From DASQZK01 sp963764345 (GTDB lineage Bacteria; Bacteroidota; Bacteroidia; Bacteroidales; GCA-2748055), in NCBI GenBank assembly GCA_963764345.1, contig CAVXSF010000011.1, forward strand, positions 55,754 to 119,753: DNA of 64,000 nucleotides. The letters are read 5' to 3'. Positions 57,131-64,000 of this stretch are shown here, one piece after another; position 1 is the first letter of the stretch, and every line of letters begins with the position of its first letter. The translations under genes were made by a program, and so were the position numbers. The notes under the pieces are model-generated. The model had not been told where the DNA came from, did no database searches, and saw only the letters and a list, made by a program, of their open reading frames with translations.

Positions 57131-59608
57131 CTATTCGTACCTCAACGCCTCCACCGGATTCTTCGTAGCTACTCTCCACGACTGAAGCGACACGGTTATA
57201 AATCCGATAAAAAATACAAGTGCTCCTGTTAATCCAAATAGCCACCAGCTGATCGTCGTTTTATATGCGAAATTCTCAAGCCATTTATGAAGTGCAAACC
57301 ATATTAGCGGACAAGCTATGAGGAATGCAACGATCAATGGTTTCACATAATCCATGCTGAGCATGATGAATATGTCTTTTCGTTTTGCCCCGTTAATTTT
57401 CCGGATCCCGATTTCCTTGGTGCGGCTGATCGTGATATGCCATACCATGGAAAGCAGACTCAGAACACCCAGTATTATGGCCACAATAGCAAATCCCTGC
57501 AGGTTTTGTATTATTTTATTTTCCTCGGAAAACTGCCTGTTGTAATAATTCTCAAGCCAAAAATAATGGAATGAGTAGCCGGGAAATGTTTTTATAAAGT
57601 TCTCCCTGACTGAAGAAATAAGAGATGTTTTATCAATATTGGGGTGCAGTGTCAAAGTATACCTGCCCCACATAATATCCTTTGTCCAATCGAGTAACAC
57701 AACCGGTCCCGGAATTTCTTTCATGGAAGAAAAATTAAAATCATTGCAAACACCTGCAACCCGTGTCTCAATATTGTCTATACCTGCTGCATCTTTCAGA
57801 AATAATTCCTTATCAATGACATCCTCCGGGTTTGTATACCCTAATTGATGCAGAAAGGTTTGGTTGATTATACATCCTCTTCCTTCATTCTGAACCCCTG
57901 GTGAGATCATATCATAGAATCCCCTGCCGGCGAGAATCTGAATATTATACGACCTGATAAAGCTGTTATCGGCAATAAATATGGCTGTTTTTATCCCTTT
58001 CCTGCTTTCTCCTTCCGATGCGGTAAAATTAAAGGAGGGAATATCCCCGGGAATATTATTGGATATAGACAAACTTTTAACAGCAGAGAGATCTCTCAGG
58101 TTCTGCTCAAAAGCATTCAGGTTAGCAAATCCCGTGTGCGTTCGCCTAAGATTGGCCGGTGATTTGATAACCAGCTTGTTTGAGATATCTATTCCCTTAT
58201 CCCGTGATTCCAGAAATCTCAGCTGTTTGCGGATTCCGGCTACCGAAGCCAGCAAAAATATAATGATAACAAACTGAAGAACCGTAAGTATTCTGCTGTA
58301 TAAGTTCCCCGCAGAAAATGGAAGTTTCTGTCGCGATACCAGTGAAAGTGAATTCTTCCCGTTCACCATCAGAAGAATAATGAAGGGATTCAGGATAAGA
58401 CTGATGGTAAAGATGGCAGCAAGCCATATCCAGAACGAAGCTGGTAAATAGTGGATATCCGTCAATAACCCCGACAAAACAGGTATCCTTTTCAGTACGG
58501 TAAAAACCAGCATGAAAAGAATAAGGGCTGCCGTGTGTACGATCACAGATTCAACAAAAAAGAGCCTGAATAACGATGGCGCTTTTGCCCCGAGGATCTT
58601 CCTTACACCATATTGCAGCGAATTCTTAATAATCCGGGTGTAGGAAAAATAGATATAATTAAAGCCGGCTATGATCAGGATATAAATACTGATCAATTTC
58701 AATATCGAAAGATAATCTCCTTGGATATTCTGTCCCAATTCATTTTTGAGATGAGACCGGGCATGAATGTCTGCTATAGGCTGCAATTCAAATTCATAAA
58801 TAGTATGTGAATCCTTTAATCCTCCGGTGTTGTGTTCCAGGGTAATACTGGCCATGGCTTTTTCCAGTTTTTTCAAATCGGCTGAAGGACTCAGTTTCAC
58901 GTATGTATTGTACCCGAATTCACCCCAGGCTTCCATCAGTGGTGGCGGCAGGTGCATATTTTCATGAAATGAAAGCAGGAGGTTGGCCTGAAAGTGAGTA
59001 TCGGGAGGAAGGTCTTTATACACAGCTTCAATCTCATACCTGGCACCGGGAAACTGGATTATTGTTTGTCCGACCGGATTTTCATCCGCAAAATATTTCC
59101 GGGCGAAACTTTGCGAAATGACCGCCGTGTAGGGCCTTGCCAGTAAATCCTCCGTCCTGCCCTGAAGTATTTGAAAAGAAAGTAGTTCTAGCAGACTGCC
59201 GGAACAATGGTAAGCATAATCTTCCGTGAAGGCCGTTTCACCAATTTCATAGTGATTCTCCATGGTTCCGAACAGATACCCAGACTGTTCCACTTCCGGA
59301 TAGTTATCTTCAAGCGTTTCACCCAGTGCCCTCTGACACCGGGGCTGGCTGATGGTAACAACATTGTCGGTAATGGCTGTAGATACAATCCGGTAAATAT
59401 TTTTGTACTGAATAAAGTGTTTGTCGAATGACCGGTGATAACTGACACCGGCTGAGATAAGAATAAATGTACCAAACCCCACAAAAAGTGAGAAAACCAG
59501 GAGAAGGGATGTTCTTCTGTGCCTGATCATCTGACGGAGGGCTTGCTTCAGGGTGTACATGTATGTATTAACTTTTTTCATTGAATCAAACCTGACAGGT
59601 TTGGTCAA
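57131..59608 (-). CDS. MacB-core/FtsX-type ABC transporter permease
   Basis: The 825-residue frame is complete; the natural start is probably the later ATG at about 59560 (MYTLKQALRQMIRHRRTSLL), since the first 16 residues have no match to relatives in this window. It has the first helix LLLVFSLFVGFGTFILISAG, the core motif SQSFARKYFADENPVGQTII and EIEAVYKDLPPDTHFQANLLLSF, a middle FtsX block (QYGVRKILGAKAPSLFRLFFVESV), a second core and a final FtsX domain (RTKEIGIRKINGAKRKDIFIMLSMD) closing NPVEALRYE. It lies 17 bp downstream of the next permease and is probably co-transcribed with it. Confidence 0.92.
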   Translation of the reverse strand: MTKPVRFDSMKKVNTYMYTLKQALRQMIRHRRTSLLLVFSLFVGFGTFILISAGVSYHRSFDKHFIQYKNIYRIVSTAITDNVVTISQPRCQRALGETLEDNYPEVEQSGYLFGTMENHYEIGETAFTEDYAYHCSGSLLELLSFQILQGRTEDLLARPYTAVISQSFARKYFADENPVGQTIIQFPGARYEIEAVYKDLPPDTHFQANLLLSFHENMHLPPPLMEAWGEFGYNTYVKLSPSADLKKLEKAMASITLEHNTGGLKDSHTIYEFELQPIADIHARSHLKNELGQNIQGDYLSILKLISIYILIIAGFNYIYFSYTRIIKNSLQYGVRKILGAKAPSLFRLFFVESVIVHTAALILFMLVFTVLKRIPVLSGLLTDIHYLPASFWIWLAAIFTISLILNPFIILLMVNGKNSLSLVSRQKLPFSAGNLYSRILTVLQFVIIIFLLASVAGIRKQLRFLESRDKGIDISNKLVIKSPANLRRTHTGFANLNAFEQNLRDLSAVKSLSISNNIPGDIPSFNFTASEGESRKGIKTAIFIADNSFIRSYNIQILAGRGFYDMISPGVQNEGRGCIINQTFLHQLGYTNPEDVIDKELFLKDAAGIDNIETRVAGVCNDFNFSSMKEIPGPVVLLDWTKDIMWGRYTLTLHPNIDKTSLISSVRENFIKTFPGYSFHYFWLENYYNRQFSEENKIIQNLQGFAIVAIILGVLSLLSMVWHITISRTKEIGIRKINGAKRKDIFIMLSMDYVKPLIVAFLIACPLIWFALHKWLENFAYKTTISWWLFGLTGALVFFIGFITVSLQSWRVATKNPVEALRYE

Positions 59609-59625
59609 CGATTAGTCATTTATTT

Positions 59626-61962
59626 TTATTCATACCGCAACGATTCTACCGGGTTTTGCCTCGCCGCCTTCCATGACTGGACACTCACTGTAATGAGAGC
59701 AACTGATAATGTTAACAGGCCTGCCAGCGCAAAGATCCACCAGCTCAGGTCTTGTCTTATAGGCAAAATTCTGCAGCCATTTATGCATGGCATACCAGGC
59801 CACCGGACAAGCGATAACAAAAGCAATCACAACCCACTTCACAAAATCTTTATTGAGCATGATCATGACCTCTTTAATCTTGGCCCCGTTCACTTTGCGG
59901 ATGCCGATTTCCTTGGTGCGAATAATGGTGCTCTGAACGATCTGGCTGAAGATGCCCAGTGCCGTGATGATCGAGGCAATGATCGCAAAGATGGTTATTG
60001 CCTTTCCCTGGCGGTCTTCCTTTCGGTACAATGAATCGAAATACTGGTCGTAAAACGTATACGACATCGGGCTGTCGGGCCAGATCTTTTCCCATGCCTC
60101 TTTCAGCTTCGCCATCTGCTCATCCAGATTACCTGACATAAGCCGGATATTGAGGATGGAATATTCATCGTTGTAAATAAGGCTGACCGGTTCGATCAGG
60201 CTGTGAAGGGACGCAATGTTGAAATCATTGACCACACCGACGATATCATAACCGCCTTCACGGCCGTTGTTGAACTTCCTGTTATGGAGGTCCTCCCACC
60301 CATACCTTTTATATGCTGATTCGTTTATATAACAGGACCGGTTCAGATCGGACGACATAAATTCCCTGCCCTTGACTAAATGAATGCCCATGGTTTCCAG
60401 GAACTGGTCGTCAACATAAATGCAATGCATCATGAAATGCTCACCATCTTTACTATTGCTGCCCATCCCAAGCCTGATCATTCCGGGAGCCCCGTTTGAA
60501 AGAGAGGAGTTTTTGACAAATGAATATTCGTCTATGTATTGCTTCAGAACTTTAACATTCTTCCTCATCATCAATGGTGATAAGTCTTAAGAGGTGCTCC
60601 TTGTCGAAACCCAGGTCCGTGGACTTTGCGTAAGCCAGCTGTTTATCGATCGAGATCAGGCAAATTATAAGAATGATGGAAATCGTGACCTGGAATATTG
60701 TCAGGACGTTCTTCCAACTTTGGCTTCCTAATTTTACCCGGCCTTTCCCTAATAATTTCTGGATATCAAAGCGGCTGATGATATATAATGGGGCAAGTGA
60801 GGAAACCAGTATGACTACTATAAGTATGGAAACGAAAATGAGTAAAAGTGGCGTCGTAAACAACCAGTTCATATCAAGAGATGTGTCCAGCAGGTTTTGC
60901 GTGAAGGGCAGGACGGTTTTCGCCAGGAGCAGTGCAATACCGAATGAAACCAGGACCGACAAAGCCACTTCGGTGATATAATACCTGCGGAGATGGGCCA
61001 CACCTGCACCGGTTGCTATTTTTATTCCGAGTTCCCTAAGAGTGGACAGTTGGTTTGACAGTGAATAATTCACATAGTTGATGATGGATAAAACAATGAT
61101 GGATACAGCAATGGTTAGAAGAATGAAGAGCAGGTTCTTGTTACCCGATTTATTTTCATTGTCCTGTATGCCCGGCGTGAGATAAATTTGCGCCAGAGGT
61201 TGCAGGTATACACTGTCGGTTTTTGACTTGTTCAACGGAAAATTTTCATTCAGATGATTTTGGAAGGCGCGGGCATCAGCCTGGCTGTTTAGCATAATAT
61301 ACTGATCCACCGGGTTATAACACTCACCATTACTACAATACTGCGAGAACCGGAAATTTTCATTCTCAGAATTCAGGAACAGGTCGGCCCCAAGGCTTGA
61401 ATTTGCCGGCAGGTCCTCGACAACCGCACTTATGGGCAGTTCAACCTTGTCTCCAATATTTAAGGTCTCACCAAGCACATCCGTTGAACCGAATAATTTC
61501 TCTGCGGTAGTCCTGGTTACGACAATTGAATTAAGATCGGCAAAAGGCTCTTTTGTGCTACCGGCAATAACACGCAATGAAAAAATATCGAAAAAACTGT
61601 TCGTTGTGCTGATGAACTCTTTGGCAAGGATGAAATCTTCACTTCCCTGCCTGCTTCAAAAAAACCGGATTTGAAAAGGAGGTAAGGTTTAATGGCGTTG
61701 CACGTTTTATCTCCGGAAAATCCTGTTTAATCATTTTAGAAATATCATAATCCATACGGGTACTGTTCTTTTTTGCATCGATAAGTCTGTAAATTTGACT
61801 ATGGTTTGGAAAGCCCGTATCGACCGTAAATTCATGGTACAGGAAAAGTGCGAGGATCATGCAGGCTGCAAAACCTATTGCAAAACCAGAGATATTCACC
61901 AGGGTGAAGATCCTGTTTTTCATCAGGCGGCGGAATGCCAGTTTAAGATCGTAGAATAACAT
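59626..61962 (-). pseudogene. MacB-core/FtsX-type ABC permease (about 780 codons), three frameshifts
   Basis: Starting at ATG 61962 (MLFYDLKLAFRRLMKNRIF, first helix IGFAACMILALFLYHEF), the protein passes through three frames. Breaks are near 61640-61655 (FLKQAG joins EDFILAKEF), near 60565 (LITIDDE joins RKNVKVLKQYID) and near 59760 (WLQNFAYKT joins QDLSWWIFALAG). Domain order is as in its neighbours: MacB core (TTAEKLFGSTDVLGETLNI), FtsX (STLRELGIKIATGAGVAHL), second core, FtsX (RTKEIGIRKVNGAKIKEVMI), ending NPVESLRYE. An upstream ATG at 62019 lies in CAGGATTAG repeats and is not used. As written it makes only a truncated protein. Confidence 0.83.
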
Positions 61963-62107
61963 AATATTACCAGGATTTTCAGGATTAGCAGGATTAGCAG
62001 GATGTGTACCATTCCTCATAATCCATTCACTAACAAATCAACGTTTAACTATTACTTATAACCTCATCTCATCACAGCATCACCTCTTCACCTTATCACT
62101 TTCTCAC

Positions 62108-62160
62108 TATTCATACCGAAGGGCTTCTACCGGGTTCCTCCTCGCTGCCTTAGCTCTCCT
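62108..62160 (-). pseudogene. C-terminal scar of a deleted FtsX permease
   Basis: The minus strand encodes KAARRNPVEALRYE followed by TAG, the exact ending of the permeases at 50842 and 57131, in isolation. Immediately 5' of it (62160-62216, minus strand) are GAGGGC-type repeat units up to the ATPase stop. So a permease once followed the ATPase and has been lost except for its last 14 or so codons, with the repeat at the junction. Confidence 0.8.
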
Positions 62161-62216
62161 CGCTCTGCCCTATGCCCTCTGCTCTCCGCCCTACGCTACG
62201 CCTACGCTCCCCTCCC

Positions 62217-62924
62217 CTACATCTCCTCCACATCCAGCGCCTCAATCTCCCGCTTCATCTCCTCGGTAATAATCTTCCCATCGAACAGGTTCACGATGCG
62301 GTGGGCAAAACCGGAGTCACGTTCCGAGTGGGTTACGATGATAATGGTCGTTCCTTCGTTGTTCAGCTCCTCCAGTAATTTCATCACGGCCAGGCCGTTT
62401 TTGGAATCGAGGTTACCGGTAGGCTCATCGGCCAGCACCAGCCTGGGATTGGCCACCACGGCCCGGGCAATGGCCACGCGCTGCTGCTGTCCGCCGGATA
62501 ACTGCTGCGGGTAGTGCTTTTTGCGGTGACCGATCTTCATCTTTTCAAGAACGGCTTCAACCATCTCGCGCCGCTTGGAGGCCGACATCCGCATGTAAAC
62601 CAGCGGCATTTCAACATTCTCAAATACATTCAACTCATCGATGAGATTGAAGCTCTGGAACACGAAACCTATATTGCCTTTCCTAAGGTCAGTCCGCTGT
62701 CCTTCGCGAAGCTTTGATACATCGACGCCGTTGAACATATAACTGCCACCGGTCGGGTTATCAAGTAAGCCGAGTATATTCAGAAGCGTTGACTTCCCGC
62801 ATCCCGACGGGCCCATTACGGCCACAAACTCCCCTTTCTTCACTTCAAAATTGATGTGGTTCAGGGCGGTGGTCTCGACTTCGTCGGTGCGGAAGATTTT
62901 GGTTAGGGCGGTTGTTTGAATCAT
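62217..62924 (-). CDS. LolD/MacB-type ABC transporter ATP-binding protein
   Basis: The complete 235-residue protein has Walker A GPSGCGKST (about residue 40), Q-loop GFVFQSFNLIDELNVFENVEMPL, signature LSGGQQQRVAIARAV, Walker B RLVLADEPTGNLDS and the switch His in IIVTHSERD. LNVFENVEMPL and TGNLDS place it in the MacB/LolD/FtsE class that powers FtsX permeases. It is the only such ATPase in the window and probably serves the FtsX permeases downstream. It is transcribed away from the NtrC-like regulator at 63742, which may control it. Confidence 0.93.
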   Translation of the reverse strand: MIQTTALTKIFRTDEVETTALNHINFEVKKGEFVAVMGPSGCGKSTLLNILGLLDNPTGGSYMFNGVDVSKLREGQRTDLRKGNIGFVFQSFNLIDELNVFENVEMPLVYMRMSASKRREMVEAVLEKMKIGHRKKHYPQQLSGGQQQRVAIARAVVANPRLVLADEPTGNLDSKNGLAVMKLLEELNNEGTTIIIVTHSERDSGFAHRIVNLFDGKIITEEMKREIEALDVEEM

Positions 62925-62934
62925 AAATCGTAGT

Positions 62935-63025
62935 TTTAAGAGCAGAGGGCGGAGGGCGGAGAGTAAGAGCTCCGTTGCTTCTAAAATTACCGCTTTAAGC
63001 CATATTCACTCTGTTTTTATAATTA
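62935..63025. repeat. Short GAGGGC repeat and AT-rich spacer upstream of the ATPase gene
   Basis: Three GCAGAGGGCGGAGGGCGGAG-type units at 62940-62960 belong to the heptamer family. No promoter consensus is clear here. Confidence 0.55.
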
Positions 63026-63030
63026 CTATA

Positions 63031-63393
63031 TTAGTTATTAAGTATACTTTTTCTGAGATTTGTTATTTTCCTGCTCAAAGAATCCAATTCATTTAATATT
63101 TGGTCTAATTGATCTTTATTTATGAAATTTCTCCTGAAGGCGACAAAGGAAATATTGGCTGTTTCAAATACAGATCTTCTGGATATATTCAAAAAATGAG
63201 CGAAGTCTTTATTGGAAAATGATCCGGAACCCTCTGCAATATTGTTTGAAATACTAAGCGAAGCACCCCTTAACTGTTCAGCCACCTTATAACTTCTGGC
63301 CTCTACAAATGCATCAGCAAGATCGAAGAGTGTATCATTCAATTCAATGGAATCTTTCCATACTTCTAAATTCATAAATCTGAAACTTGACAT
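63031..63393 (-). CDS. Four-helix-bundle protein (S23 / rRNA intervening-sequence protein family)
   Basis: The 120-residue protein is all-helical and has the family signatures FMNLEVWKDSIELNDTLFDLA, YKVAEQLRGASLSISNNIAEGSGS and DFAHFLNISRRSVFETANIS. Members are found in rRNA intervening sequences and as free genes in many Bacteroidota; the function is unknown, perhaps nucleic-acid binding. Here it is between the ABC ATPase and the response regulator and not inside an rRNA. Confidence 0.9.
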   Translation of the reverse strand: MSSFRFMNLEVWKDSIELNDTLFDLADAFVEARSYKVAEQLRGASLSISNNIAEGSGSFSNKDFAHFLNISRRSVFETANISFVAFRRNFINKDQLDQILNELDSLSRKITNLRKSILNN

Positions 63394-63741
63394 GGGTAAG
63401 TTGTTTTGGTAATTACAATAAATTTATGAATTAATCCTCATTTAACTTTTATGCTTTTGTCTTATTTATTCAATAGAAGCTTTCTATTCCAATCTTATTT
63501 CCACGCACAAAAAAACAAATTCCATTCTCTCTGCTATTTGGTACCCTTTGCTCTCTGCTCTCTGCCCTATGCTCTTCCTGTCCACTTTCATGCCAAACCC
63601 ACAACCCATTATCATTCAACATTATAACAAACCAATCCCTCATTGCCTTCGTAAATATTTTTGACAATCGAGTGTAAAATTTTTTGACGTTGAATCTGAT
63701 GAATGCATTTGTTCCTTATCTTTGATTAAAAGACATGTATT
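63394..63741. promoter_or_regulatory. Intergenic region with a possible promoter for the response regulator
   Basis: It holds pyrimidine-rich low-complexity sequence (63520-63580, CTCTCTGCTCTC-like) but no supported gene. TATCTTTG at 63717-63724 fits the TAnnTTTG box and would start transcription about 10 bp before the regulator's ATG; a well-spaced TTTG upstream element is not clear, so the promoter call is weak. Confidence 0.35.
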
Positions 63742-64000
63742 ATGGCATCCGGGAAGATACTGATAGTGGATGATAATAAAAATGCGCTGAGGGCATTGAA
63801 TCTCTTGTTGCAGTTCGAGTTTGAAACGGTGGTTACGCTTTCGAGTCCGAACCAGATCATTTCGGAGCTGCGAAAGACTGATTTCGACCTGGTATTACTG
63901 GATATGAACTTTTCAGCCGGTGTAAGTACAGGAAATGAAGGTTTATTCTGGCTGAAGGAGATCAAGACCCATTCACCTTCAACCGAAGTCGTAATGATCA
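63742..64000 (+). CDS. NtrC-like response regulator, receiver domain (runs off the window edge)
   Basis: The open frame from ATG 63742 reaches the window end (86 codons). It is a CheY-type receiver: ILIVDDNKNALRALNLLL, phospho-acceptor Asp in LVLLDMNFS, and an insertion GVSTGNEGLFWLKEIK typical of sigma-54-dependent NtrC-family regulators in Bacteroidota, where the next part should be an AAA+ domain. It is divergent from the ABC ATPase and permease block, a common arrangement in which it controls those genes with a neighbouring histidine kinase. Confidence 0.8.
   Translation, partial: MASGKILIVDDNKNALRALNLLLQFEFETVVTLSSPNQIISELRKTDFDLVLLDMNFSAGVSTGNEGLFWLKEIKTHSPSTEVVMI

Noticed and set aside
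63031..63393. rRNA intervening sequence
   Set aside because: The four-helix-bundle family is known from rRNA inserts, but no rRNA sequence flanks this copy.

Overview
The window reads as a chromosomal segment of a Bacteroidota bacterium, probably a Bacteroidales/Marinilabiliales-like environmental lineage. The evidence is an ECF sigma / FecR / SusC / SusD cassette, a type IX secretion sorting domain, DUF4249 and DUF5916 proteins, a DUF1537/ACS-transporter sugar-acid operon, several 800-residue MacB-core/FtsX permeases, and a TTTG-N18-TAnnTTTG promoter. No rRNA, tRNA, phage, integrase, intact transposase or CRISPR array was seen.

Layout. 1-10.7 kb: the 5' end of a DUF5916 gene, a GH29 alpha-L-fucosidase, then (all on the minus strand) ECF sigma factor -> FecR anti-sigma -> SusC -> SusD -> T9SS-sorted protein. 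In this cassette only the sigma factor is uninterrupted. FecR, SusC, SusD and the sorted protein carry about nine frame breaks including one in-frame TAA. 10.9-19.1 kb: a fully intact, tightly packed catabolic operon under a GntR/FCD regulator, encoding a TtuC-type decarboxylating dehydrogenase, a cyclase-family metal hydrolase, a DUF5060/apiosidase-like lipoprotein glycosidase, a DUF1537 sugar-acid kinase and an MFS transporter, followed by a Gfo/Idh oxidoreductase. 19.2-21.7 kb: a 5'-deleted TonB receptor with its intact DUF4249 partner, an orphan gene tail, and a small membrane protein.

21.9-34.4 kb: a four-gene exported-protein operon (PKD/IPT/NHL lipoprotein -> outer-membrane barrel -> about 2,280-codon TANFOR-like giant protein -> fibronectin III protein). 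The giant gene, the barrel gene and the lipoprotein gene are broken by many indels. 34.8-42.9 kb: a GT32-type glycosyltransferase, a stand-alone condensation-domain-like acyltransferase, and two ABC-2 exporters flanking a LytS/LytTR two-component pair. 43-63.4 kb: four long FtsX permeases, one LolD/MacB-type ATPase, the C-terminal scar of a fifth permease, a large glycosidase-like lipoprotein, two alpha/beta hydrolases, a GxxExxY gene and its degenerate copy, and a four-helix-bundle protein. These are separated by a striking set of intergenic repeats (7-, 9- and 14-bp tandem arrays, a three-copy element of about 300 bp with hairpins, a 113-bp tandem hairpin array, and REP-like palindromes). 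63.7-64 kb: the start of an NtrC-like response regulator.

How the genes work together. The sigma/FecR/SusCD cassette would sense and import a glycan. The sugar-acid operon would release, import, phosphorylate and oxidatively decarboxylate an acid sugar. The permeases with the ATPase and the adjacent response regulator look like an envelope-stress or export module. Frame damage is concentrated in large exported-protein genes, while 10-24 kb and 34.8-43 kb are clean. Almost all lesions are indels with little protein divergence, so either very recent decay or local consensus errors could explain them.
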